A stretch of DNA of 64,000 bases from Incurvaria masculella (Eukaryota > Arthropoda > Insecta > Lepidoptera > Incurvariidae). Positions 10,761-20,707 of this stretch are shown here, in pieces. Under the pieces are notes generated by a model, which was not told where the DNA came from, did not search any database, and saw only the letters and a program-made list of their open reading frames with translations. The stretch is from contig OX335655.1 of the NCBI GenBank assembly GCA_946894095.1, positions 8,308,001 to 8,372,000 of the forward strand, in the 5' to 3' direction. The stretch's first letter is position 1. Every line of letters starts with the position of its first letter. The translations under genes and the position numbers were made by a program.

Positions 10761-12420
10761 ATCGAAAATATCTTAACTCGGCCCGTTTTAATTATGTCGA
10801 TGGATAATCCGGGTTAGAAGGGCCGTACAATTATTGCCATCGAAGATAAGGCCGTCAGTTTATTAGTCATTCAGATGATCTTTTGGTGTGCCATTTATTT
10901 GACTAATGACGTGTGTAGGTCATGGCCGATTAGAGTGGAGCTTAGCCGAAAAGGGTAGGTCGCGGTATCAATCGTCGCAAATCCTCTAGACGATGTGGCA
11001 TATTTATTCCCGTGGATTTACTTAGTGCTAAGTACTGTCACGTATTTTTACCGGAAATGAAGACGAATTACAGATGTTTTAATTTAGTAAATAATATGTA
11101 TCGAATGATGTCGCCTTTAGAATGAAATTAGGCATTAGTTCCCTTGAAAATATATGACCGCACATTTCCTAGAGGTAGGGTTTCGTAGGCATCTAGACGT
11201 ATAATATGAAACACATTATTTCAGCCTCGAGAGGCGCGGCCTGAGTCAGAACTAACAATAAACGTTCGAGCGAGAAACAGAGAGCATTCGAAGCGTATTA
11301 AAACCCGCCCATAAAGCTAACCCGATGACAGGAATAAGCGTTAGTCATGTCAGCATTTTTGGAGTGTTATGATACCATTGTATACGGAGCACGATACGAA
11401 AAAGCCCGTCATCTCGCGATTCAAATTGCTTCATATTAATGAGTTTAGTTCTGGAGCCAGCCCGGGCGCCGTTATATTCAATTTAGGACACGTTTAAAAT
11501 GTTCTGGTAATTCACCGCAGGAGCGGCCCAACAGCAGAGTCTGTACCAGTCGAGTCACGATTCTTGTTTATTAGTTCATTCGGTTTATTTTCTCCCATTA
11601 TTGTATTCGTTGTGTATTTTTCGGACGGATCCATTAACACGGATAAAGAAGAACTGGCAAGAAACTACGTCGGGAGTAAAAATACAAATATATTTTTGTT
11701 ATTTTTTTTTGGTCAAGTTCATTAAAAGTGACCATTTCAAAACATATAATAAAAATGAAGCAAGAAAATGGAATTGAAACATGATTATGTAATACATTTC
11801 ACACACTTATTAAAGATAAAGCTATAGTTTAAGTTTAAAGTAAATTGAAAACATATCAAAACAAAATTAAGACGATAACTGCTCGACAAATACATATATT
11901 TTTTGGAAATTAGGCAAAAGAACCCAATGTATGTCCTGCAAATGATGGTGTAGTGCTCGTTAAATATTAAAAGTATCACATTCAAACACATTCTTAACCT
12001 ACATAAAATTAAGAGTACAATAGTTTGAGAGCACCTCAACAATAAACCTATTAATAAAAATCTAACCAATACCTAGAACCAAATATTGATTATATTAAAT
12101 TATTATTCGGGTGTAAACAGTCCTGTCCTTGCGCCATCATATGAATAAAAGTTTGGCGTCCATTATGGACAAAACGCTTTCATTTTCACTGGTTTAGGTT
12201 TATTTTTTGTTATCTTGGCAGTTAAAGCTAAAGCTATGGTAAGGCAGATGTAACAGGGTTAAAAAATAATATTCACCCCTAAATTAAAAACTGGTAGAAA
12301 AAACCATCCCACTTACTATGTCATGTACTGTTTCATGTGTTCATGGCCTTTGGGTTTGTCTTCCTATTTGGTCGAAATAACTCTACCGTTTTCCATAAAA
12401 TCATTAAATTTTTGACCAGG
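10761..12420. other. Apparently single-copy non-coding DNA
   Basis: No SINE, MITE or LINE signature was recognised across about 1.6 kb, unusual for this window. It flanks the GC-rich block. No coding exon can be supported. Confidence 0.4.
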
Positions 12421-12421
12421 A

Positions 12422-13082
12422 CGTGTATTCTTGGCATTCAGTCTTTTATTTATTTATTTATTTATTTATTTGGAGGAAACACAGATACAGATAAAGTAAT
12501 AAAACAGTAAGTTAACAAAAGACTATAGAACTAACCTGCATCCTAACCTATTCCTCGCTAATTAATTTATACATAAATTAGAGTGACAGTATAGCAGTCC
12601 TATTGAGCCATGTTTTTTATTTTGTGCTTGAAGTTGCGCTGAGAGTCAAAGAAGATGTCTAGGTCAGATAAGTTCTTATTATAAAGCGAACACATTCTAT
12701 GCAAAGGGTCCCTAAGGCCAGCGTTGGTGCGTGTCCGACCAAGGTGGAATAAGTCACTGCATCTGGTGTTTTTTGACGGTACTCTAAGACATACAAGTTG
12801 GAGCAGGTTTGGACTGTCAAGAACATTATTGCATATCTTATGTAGCATTATTAGGTCAAAGTGTGCACGCCGATTAGAAAGGGCGGACAACTTGTAATCT
12901 ATCAACATTTTTGCATAAGACCGCTTTCGATCATTCATTTTAAAACTTAGAAATCTAAGAAACTTTTTCTGCACACTCTCTATTCTATCAGTCATTGCGA
13001 ATTCAGTAGAGTTAACAGAAGAAGAATTTACTTTGACATTACTGTTACTGAATCCGCAATGACTGAATGCCAAGAATACACG
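12422..13082. repeat. 22-bp perfect inverted repeat around the LINE fragment
   Basis: 12422-12443 (CGTGTATTCTTGGCATTCAG + TC) is the exact reverse complement of 13061-13082. LINE insertions normally leave direct duplications, so an inverted flank is odd. Confidence 0.9.
12444..13060 (-). pseudogene. 3' end of a CR1/jockey-like LINE
   Basis: The minus-strand open frame 12600-13073 matches the C-terminal region of non-LTR ORF2 proteins (VQKKFLRFLSFK, then spaced YKLSALSNRR, FDLIMLHKI and SKNTRCSDLFHL). It ends about 155 bp before an (AAAT)n tail on the minus strand (TTTATTTATTTA on plus from about 12447). Only the 3' end is present. A 22-bp inverted repeat flanks it. Confidence 0.85.
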
Positions 13083-13195
13083 CCCAGAGATTGATGAGGA
13101 TAATATTCCGACGAATTGAGAACCTCCTCCTTTTTTTTGAAGTCGGTTAAAAATAGATCACACCTTCTTGTAGCTTCTAGTGTGCACCTTCATAC

Positions 13196-13450
13196 AAAAA
13201 ACCGGCCAAGTGCTAGTCGGACGGAAGAGTTTCTTACCATTATACAAGATTTTACCCAAAGAAATCACGTTTCTTGTATGGTGCCGTTTATTATATATTA
13301 TTATTTGATTTTATTGTTTGTCGTTATAGCGGCAACAGATTTACACAATCGGTTAAAGTTTCAGCTGTCTACCTATTACGGTTCATGAGAAGCAGCCCTG
13401 TGACAGACGGACGGACGGACAGCGAAGGCCTAGTAATAGGGTTCCGTTTG
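13196..13450 (+). repeat. CCGGCCAAGTGCGAGTC-type dispersed repeat
   Basis: Starts CCGGCCAAGTGCTAGTCGG. Contains the GTTATAGCGGCAACAGATTT and TACGGTTCATGAGA signatures plus a (GACG)n run, and ends GTAATAGGGTTCCGTTT. Other copies: 13880-14152 (minus), 25559-25848, 30651-30893 and 53424-53660. Confidence 0.8.
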
Positions 13451-13879
13451 CCACGCCGTTTTCTCTCTCTAAAAGGCAATTAGCTCATCTCCTCGGTAGG
13501 CAGAGCCATATGTGGCCCGATGAGGATCACTGCTAAGAGTGTGGCGCGTGCGGTGAGGTCGGTAAGTTGTCTGGCTGCGCGCCAGCCGGAGAGCTGCCAG
13601 GCGCAACAGTTAAGCGCGGCCACGCGTGGCTTCGCACCGCGCGTATGCAGCGACCCGCGTGGGTTCGATGCCTACAAGTTGGCAGGCGACGCGCTCGCCA
13701 TTCTAAATATTTTCCGGTTGTGTTTTTTTTAATTTAACTGGACATGAACGGCGATTACCACATCCACCGGCATGATGGGATCACAATACAACGCATACCC
13801 GAAAGAGTTAGGTACTCTGCCAGTATCTTGCCTTTATAAGCACAGCAATATTGATCTGCATGGGAAAACGCGGTAATGT
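13451..13879. other. No recognisable gene
   Basis: Moderately GC-rich between two copies of the same repeat. The 70-codon plus-strand frame at 13520-13732 lacks any domain. Confidence 0.4.
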
Positions 13880-14152
13880 TTAGGGTACCGTACCCAAATG
13901 GTGCCAACAGAACCCTATTACTAAGCCTGCGCTCCGCCTGCCGTCCGTCCGTCCATCCGTCAAGTAACCAGCTGTAACTTTCACAGAGTGAGTATTTATT
14001 TTGCGCTATAAAAACAAATAGGTAAAATTTTAAAATAATAAAAACGAAAGAGGATCCCATAAAAAAAACGTGATAATTTTGTGTTAAATGTTGTACGATG
14101 GTACGGAACCCTTCGTGTGCGAGTCCGACTCGCACTTTGCCGGTGTTTTTAA
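13880..14152 (-). repeat. CCGGCCAAGTGCGAGTC-type repeat, inverted
   Basis: Ends on plus with GCGAGTCCGACTCGCACTTT then GCCGG, and begins with TAGGGTACCGTACCC. The GTCCGTCCGTCC run is the complement of the (GACG)n in the forward copies. With 13196-13450 it forms an inverted pair. Confidence 0.8.
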
Positions 14153-14164
14153 TTGCTCCAACGA

Positions 14165-14240
14165 CCAACTATTAATCCAATGCGATGATACCACCTCGGA
14201 CGGGGTTAACCCACCACCTAGTAGGGAAAGGGGACCGAAT
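14165..14240 (-). repeat. SINE body fragment
   Basis: CCAATGCGATGATACCACC and CACCACCTAGTAGGGAAAGG are the reverse SINE body. It abuts the inverted dispersed repeat. Confidence 0.65.
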
Positions 14241-14554
14241 CAAAAGCTGCTGCTCTTTGAGGCAGCGGGGCTGAAATTTGGAGAAATTATTTATTTGTCC
14301 ATAGTAGCCTGGGTAGACTATGGACAGGAAACCCTGCCCATGGGGACCTGCACATTGAACTCTATACAGCCCCGTGTCGTGCGTCTTATAGCCGAACCCG
14401 AGGAATCTCAAACGCCTTACGCCTTAGGATGTAGGACGCATTTGGTCACGCATGCGATCTTCCATGACCGACAGTCGAAGCGGAAAAGAAAATTGTCCGT
14501 GATTTCCGTCCAGTTGAATGTAAGTAAAAAAACTTTTTCGTACTAAGCAGGCCG

Positions 14555-14630
14555 TCGCTTATTCCAAGGAATGTGATATGCGTGCATGTATAATCGACCG
14601 TGAAGCAAGGAAACATTAATTGAAGAAAGA
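14555..14630 (-). repeat. Third SINE-like family, 3' fragment
   Basis: ATTCCAAGGAATGTGATATG and ATAATCGACCGTGAAGCAAG are the reverse complement of the sequence at 25110-25190. Confidence 0.55.
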
Positions 14631-14881
14631 GCCCAGTAACTGTCAGTTTAATTAAAAATGCTATTTAGTTAGCCGGTTTAGGGTTAGTCCGCGGGTTAAC
14701 AGCGCCACCTCAGAATAGGTTTAACACCGGACTAAGCCCGTATTTACTACCAGTTTGAACAGCTGCTTGGCCATATTCTTGCATCAATCACACGCATAAG
14801 TGTGGGTTCCCCCCAATACAATTGTGCCCACTGCATTTTTTCCCGTACATGTCGTAAGAGCCGATTAAGGGATCCATCCTT

Positions 14882-15045
14882 AGCGGTTCGGAATACACGT
14901 TAAACGACAGGTCCCCTCCCTTCCTAAATAGGTAGTAGAGTTAATCCCACCCAGGTTAGTACCATCGCATTGAATGAATGATGATAGATGCGGCAATGAA
15001 AATTGTCCGTGTTTTCCATCCAGTCCAATGCAGCTTAACCAGTTC
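14882..15045 (+). repeat. SINE body, forward
   Basis: GGTTCGGAATACACGTTAAA, GGTTAGTACCATCGCATTG, GAAAATTGTCCGTGTTTTCC. The 3' tail is missing. Confidence 0.75.
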
Positions 15046-15193
15046 AAGAATAGCCAGTTCTTACGGAGTTGTTGAAACTCGAGAAAATCAGTAGCAAGAG
15101 AATTCTTAAGCGAAATCACTTGCTGTCTACGCAGCCCCCATATAAACAACTTTTGGTCTACTCCCGTCGGTCGGTTCCACTCTCGTCCTTCTC

Positions 15194-15232
15194 GCTTGAC
15201 TTCATGATGCTCGCAGCATCATGAAGTCAAGC
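15194..15232. repeat. Perfect 18-bp-arm hairpin with a 3-nt loop
   Basis: GCTTGACTTCATGATGCT (15194-15211), loop CGC, then its exact reverse complement (15115 + 100 to 15232). Too short a stem for a typical pre-miRNA. Confidence 0.9.
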
Positions 15233-15619
15233 ATGAATAACGTGACCATTTGAGGCAGACGGAAAAGGGGAGTACATACCTACTATTTATTTTCTAGCCT
15301 TTTTCTACAAGTTTTACGCTCTCTGGTTTTTTATTTTTCTAATTTATGTATCACTTTGGGTCTTTTACTTGACTTGTCAATAGGCTTCTTTCTTAAGTGA
15401 GGTCCTGGCGTACGATTTATGCCGCGCTTAAGGCGACATAGGACCCTAGAACGACCGTTACCGATACACTATCGTTTGAAGCGCGACACTACATAATTGA
15501 TTAGTGAATGCAATCAAATTTGAAAATAATATCCTCACCGCTTTTGTTGTGGGAGTTAACGCGATTCAAAGTTTTTCAAATCAATTTAAGCCTTGAATTT
15601 TAATGGCAAATCCCAATTT

Positions 15620-16235
15620 TATTAGTCTAAGCCAGGTTTTCACCAGTGCTGTTTTATTTTAATCTACATTGTAGGGGCCTTCATTACTAAAGTGCTGATT
15701 ATCTTTTACTGGTGTCGACTGCGAGATGGTAAGAAAGACCCTTTAATGTGAGGATTAAGCTTATCAGTACTTGGTGGAAGTGCTGATTTATTTTAATCGA
15801 CACATAAAGGGCCTTTATTACTAAAGTGCTGATTATGTTGTAATGGTATTCATTGCAAGCTGCATAGAAAGGCCCTTAAAATATGGCGATTAAGCTAATC
15901 AGCAGTAAGTGAAAAAGGCCATAAAGGCTGATTAGATTAATCGCCACGCATTAAGGGCATTTCTATGCAGCTTGCAATCAATACCAATACAAGATAATCA
16001 GCACTTTAAGTGATCAAGGCCCTTAAAGTGTCGATTAAATAAATCAGCGCTAGGGGAAAACCAGGCTATGGGTCTCTTCCACCAAGTACTGATTAGCTTA
16101 ATCCGTAAATTAAAGGGCCTTTCTTACAACTTGAAATCGATACCAGTAAAAGATAACTAGCACTTTATTAACAAAGTTCCTTCAAGTTTTAATTAAAATA
16201 AATGAGCATTTGGTGAAAACGCAGCTTAATTATAA
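15620..16235. repeat. Fold-back satellite-like repeat, largest block
   Basis: About 600 bp with repeated units in both orientations, built from ATCAGTACTTGGTGGAAG, AAAGGGCCTTTATTACTAAA and GCTTGCAATCAATACCA-like motifs. Same family as 2455-2960 and 63241-63410. Confidence 0.75.
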
Positions 16236-16883
16236 AATGGTTCAATGTCAAGTTTTTCTGATAACCACTATTGCATAAAAGTGGTTACTATGGAAACTTA
16301 AAATATATAAAACGGTAGCGCGTTACAAATCACTTATCGAAATTTCGTTGAGCTCTTCGTTTCCACAGGTTTGCACCATTTAATAAAGCAGGCATTTGAG
16401 GAATACAATAAATCGCATCCATCCGCATAATCGCAGGAATACAATAAATATGGCGACTTTTCTATTTTTGACATAGACCTAGCATAACGGTTTTTGACAT
16501 GTTCAAGTGTAGGTTACCTATGGAGGCTCACCTCCATGAGGTTACCTACCTAAGAATGAAAAATGCACCCATCGAGCACATGTTAAAAGGGTATTTAACA
16601 TTTTAAAACCGAATGAGCCACTAATCTGAGCTTACCAAACCCTATGGTAATCAACAGTTTTCAAAATCCTTTTCGAGTTCACTTGTTCAAAGTCACTTGT
16701 AACTCACCAGTGAAAACTTCTCATGGACGGACAACTACTCGCGTGAAATCTCAAACGATTCACCCTAGCTTTATCCCTTTTTAATTATATACCTATTCTA
16801 CACAATTAGAGTGTTATGACACATAACAAAATGATGGCCAGACAAGTCACAAGGGCAGTTCTACAAAATCATGGACGCATGGG
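16236..16883. other. No recognisable gene
   Basis: AT-rich. A short palindromic stretch near 16510-16552 (GTAGGTTACCTATGGAGG … CCTCCATGAGGTTACCTACC) is the only structure noticed. Confidence 0.45.
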
Positions 16884-16930
16884 CGATTTGTAGCCTAGTG
16901 GCGCAGGAACTTACCTAGCATACCCACAGA
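16884..16930 (+). repeat. Family T SINE head fragment
   Basis: GATTTGTAGCCTAGTGGCGC matches the A-box region of the tRNA-like head. The sequence diverges after about 45 bp. Confidence 0.6.
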
Positions 16931-17157
16931 ACAATTAGGAGGTAAGAATTGTGAAGTGGGCGGAACTCGCGCACCGGTCTTTAGCGGGGACCCGCGCACT
17001 TCATACGCGCATGATTCACTCCTCTGCGGTGTTCCTGTGCATAAACTTATCCGTGATACAATCTAAAATTGAAAAGGAGTAATGCCGTACTGTGCCATAA
17101 TAACGTGTAAACACGACAGCCGGGTGCACAACCTTCATAATGGCGGAGTTTCATATC

Positions 17158-17541
17158 TTTTTTTTTATGTGATTGGACATGGATGGCTAATACCACACCT
17201 TCTGTCATGGTATTAGCCCAACACACCACATGGGAACTAGGTGTCATGCCAGGACCTTCCTTATATTGCACGGCTACATTGAACTGGATGGAAAACACGG
17301 ACAATTTTCATTGCCGCTTCGACCATCGTTCATCCAATGCGATGGTACCAACCCGGGCGGGATTAACCCTACCACCTAGTAAGTAAGGAAGGGGACCTAC
17401 AGTTTAACGTGGAATCCGAACCACGGCCAGCCTCTCTCAACGGTCGAATGGTCACCCATCCAAGACCAGACCGGACCCAGCGTTGCTTAACTTCGGAGAG
17501 CGATCGCCGAAGTGTCGCGCCACTGGGCCACTGAGGCTGAC
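17158..17541 (-). repeat. Full-length 5S-headed SINE (family F)
   Basis: T-run at 17158-17166 (poly-A of the minus copy), complete shared body, then the head read in reverse: CCAGCGTTGCTTAACTTCGG (5S A-box region) and CACTGGGCCACTGAGGCTGA. Nearly identical to the copy at 38072-38464, which suggests recent mobility. Confidence 0.9.
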
Positions 17542-17559
17542 AAGTTAGTCACCGGTTAG

Positions 17560-17917
17560 TGTCATTTACATGTATAGCGATAAAACTTACGACAAAAACA
17601 TTAAGAAACAATATGGCGTCGCGGCGTCGTTTTGCTCGCCGGGTCATGTCTCGCTACTTTGTTAGTGACTGCGTGCGTGTAAGGCGCTCGGCCGTGTTCG
17701 AAAGTGACGTAACATTTTATTGCAAACAGTATTGGAATTCCAACATAGATCCATTACGTTAAGGTTCATATTAACTGAACAAATTTGGATTTGTTGTTTG
17801 GTTATTAATTAAGAAGGGATAGCCAATTGCGACGGTTATACATTCGCGGAGCAAAAAGGTCTTAAGTAAAACAAATTTACAAATGTTTCACTTCCTGTCT
17901 CCTCAATATTCCGTGAG
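17560..17917. other. No recognisable gene
   Basis: Contains a short GC-richer stretch (17612-17710) with a 67-codon frame and no domain. Confidence 0.4.
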
Positions 17918-18205
17918 CATACCAGAGCCCCGGGTTCAAATCCTCGCCCCGTTCATGCACCACTTTCTTTCTTTTCTGAGTTGAATGAGTGCATTTCGTC
18001 ATGAATACGAGCTGCTCCAAGGTTCGGAATCCATGTAAAACTGTATTTCCCCTTCCCCTACTAGGTGGCAGAGTTTAAGCCCGCCCGGGTTGGTACCATA
18101 GCATTGGATCAAAAGATGATCAGGTGGCAATAGCCGTGCTCATAAAGGGAAGGTCCTGGCATGGCACATCATAACACTAGTTGTGTGGTATTAGCCAATA
18201 TATGC
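17918..18205 (+). repeat. tRNA-headed SINE (family T), internally shortened
   Basis: Keeps the B-box region GGGTTCAAATCC and the downstream CGTTCATGCACCACTTTC that also ends the units of the tRNA-like array at 25320-26955. The body follows, with a deletion, to AGTTGTGTGGTATTAGCC. Confidence 0.8.
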
Positions 18206-18790
18206 TATATATAGAATAAAATGGTTGCATGAATGCAAGCCATTGAGGAATAGACATGGTCTTTGAATAAAATGCATTTATAAACACAATTGTATTTATT
18301 ACTGGAACTGATTAATAGACTTTTACGTATGTACAAAACAATGCTTTATGAATAAATTTAATGAGTACCTCTACCTACTTATTGTGTTAATATGAGAAAG
18401 AAAACTAATAACATGCTACATGAATAATCACTTTTCGTATAAACATTCGCCTGTTCAAAACAATATATAAATAATATATCTCTTGCAGGAACTCGGTAAA
18501 CGATGGAAAAACTTCACTGGTGGTATCACAAACCATCAGACCTATTTTTTTAATAATCCTGGTAGGAGAGCATTCATGTTCAGAATTTTATACTTTTTTA
18601 TAAGTTTTTTTATTGAACTCGACATGGATGGCTTCTATTTATACATATATAAGTAATGTATATATAGTGAAATACTTAGTACATTTTTTCCCATATACCA
18701 GATACTAGATAGCGCTGTAAAGGCATTTTTGGTCTGATATCAGTTTAATTATTAAGTTATTAACCTTATTGCTGTTGTCCAGTGTCAAAC
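18206..18790. other. AT-rich non-coding sequence
   Basis: No supported feature. If the ema transcript is long at its 3' end it could reach this far. Confidence 0.35.
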
Positions 18791-18791
18791 A

Positions 18792-19151
18792 CTAGAGCAT
18801 AGATAAATGATAGTATGGTAAGATTGCTAACGTCATACAAGCACCGAATAGGGGTAATAAAAGTCAACAGATGGCGTTGCAATTCACATTTGAGAATAGA
18901 TTAAATACCAATGAATATTAATGACATTTTTTAATACATTTTTTTAGTTAAACTGTAACGTTTTCATCATGTTGCCTTTGCAAAATTTGGAATTAAGCTA
19001 GTTTAATAATGTTGTAACTAGTTCTGGCAGTGACGGGAGATGGCGCTGGTTAGAAACGTCATCGTAACAGCAAAAATAAGAAGTATTTAGCGAGTTTTGT
19101 AAGTTGTATGACGTTAGCTCTATCCCTACTATCATTTGTCTATGACTAGAG
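18792..19151. repeat. TA-flanked MITE with about 50-bp inverted repeats
   Basis: Left GAGCATAGATAAATGATAGT through GCTAACGTCATACAA matches the reverse complement of the right end (TTGTATGACGTTAGC … ACTATCATTTGTCTATGAC). TA flanks both ends. Tc1/mariner-type MITE. Confidence 0.8.
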
Positions 19152-19845
19152 AAGTTCTACAAGAAACATTCTAGACAAGTTACCAAATACTAACACCATT
19201 TTAAATCGAATGCTTGGGACAATACAAACCATTTTGCAATAAAATCAAGAAATTGATCATTGCATTCAAGACCAGTGTGGTGATATAACATTAAAAACCT
19301 AAGTATACATTCATATTATTAAAATGGACGATTTTCACGAATTAAGTGCAATAATAATAAAAATTATATAATTTGAGATTGTATTTCACTATTATAAAAT
19401 ACTGCACACCTACTAAAATGAACTTTCTCCTTGAGTTGGTAAAAATTGCATAAGAGAGAATTCACTTTAGCGATCTGAATAGGACATACTTAAAAATAAT
19501 TACACAAGACAATCTCGACAAAGATTTGCCAGAGATGTCTCACTTGTATGCTTTCACAGCCTTCAAACAGCTTCGAAAGCCTGTTTGATTTTCACCTTCA
19601 CCTTACAGCTATTTACAAAATAACCAAATCACATGTTTAATGAAAAATACCGTTATGTACAGGAAGGTTAAATATGAGAAATGTATTGTTAAAAATTCTG
19701 CATCTCTATATTTATCATGACTTATAATTTAAATAAATACTTTTTATACAATACAAATTATTCTATTATATTGCGCATGGGCTTGAGTAATTATAAATTC
19801 TACAACATTGGAACAATAACCTTTAATAGAGTTTATTTGATTCCG
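19152..19845. other. AT-rich non-coding sequence downstream of ema
   Basis: A minus-strand AATAAA (TTTATT at 19832-19837) is a candidate ema poly(A) signal, about 760 bp after the stop codon. It is not the only candidate further downstream. Confidence 0.3.
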
Positions 19846-20292
19846 GGCATCCATTAATTACGTGAGATGTTGATGTGGGAGGGGGGGTGGGGGGTTGGGG
19901 GGGGGGGGTCGAGCCCACGAGCCCAATCTCACCTCATCTCACGTCTCGTCATCTGACGGGACATGGCGCATATGGTTATTATAGATATCTATTCTTTCTT
20001 CTGAAGGCAAAAAATAAAGACGGAAATATTTAAATTTTAAATTATAACTAACCAAAGATTGTGCACTCCACCCTAAACATGTTTCTCACAAAATAATAAA
20101 GCTGCCCACGTAAATCCTCATGTGATGAATGAACTGTTTAAAATCCAATGCAATCAAGCACAGAGTAACATATTTAAACTCAAAATAATTTTGAAAATCT
20201 CACGTCAGATTAGAAGGGGAGGGAGATCTCACCGAAGGGGAGGAGGGGGGTCGAAAAATCGCTAAAATGCCTCATGTAATTAATGGGGTCGT
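19846..20292. repeat. MITE with CCATTAATTACGTGAG termini and G-rich core
   Basis: Left end CATCCATTAATTACGTGAGA. The reverse complement of the right end is GACCCCATTAATTACATGAG. The core has runs of G on plus near 19876-19910 and again near 20215-20255. It probably lies in the ema 3' UTR or just past it. Confidence 0.75.
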
Positions 20293-20593
20293 CCATCTAT
20301 CACACAATATTTTTATATTTTCACTACAAAACCTTTTCATTAAACAATTTCAACTATAAAATGGACCATTTATGCATCTTCAATTTAAACAGATTCATAT
20401 AAAATAATATACGAAATAGATTTAATCCGATTCATCCCCATTTGCAACATTTGTTGCAACTAAGCGATTATTATCAAGCTGCCAAATGTAGGAAAAAACG
20501 TCGAAAGGCTACCAGCTACGGATGTCACACCGTGTCTGCCACAAGATTGCGTCAAGTGGCGCCGCCTGTCGGCGGCTCGCGGCGCAGCTAGCG
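20293..20593 (-). other. Probable ema 3' UTR (proximal part)
   Basis: Follows the TGA at 20596-20594 on the minus strand. It first stays GC-rich, then becomes AT-rich. No coding continuation. Confidence 0.5.
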
Positions 20594-20707
20594 TCAAATG
20601 GTCTCGATGATTCCGCGCCGCTTGCTCGCGCCGTCACTGATGAATGACGTCTCCTCGGAGACGCCGGCGCTGGGCCGCGTCGCCGCGCTCCCCACATCCT
20701 GGGGCAC
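20594..20707 (-). CDS. ema: ema coding exon 17 with stop
   Basis: Acceptor TTGGCAG. Encodes VPQDVGSAATRPSAGVSEET then SFISDGASKRRGIIETI and TGA. The Ser/Thr-rich end is plausible for Ema, but I cannot confirm conservation. 114 bp including the stop. Confidence 0.85.
   Translation of the reverse strand: MPQDVGSAATRPSAGVSEETSFISDGASKRRGIIETI

Noticed and set aside
10079..10807. Overlapping Arg/Pro/Ala-rich open frames on both strands
   Set aside because: They are produced by GC-rich composition; no domain, no splice-supported extension, and frames on both strands are equally open.
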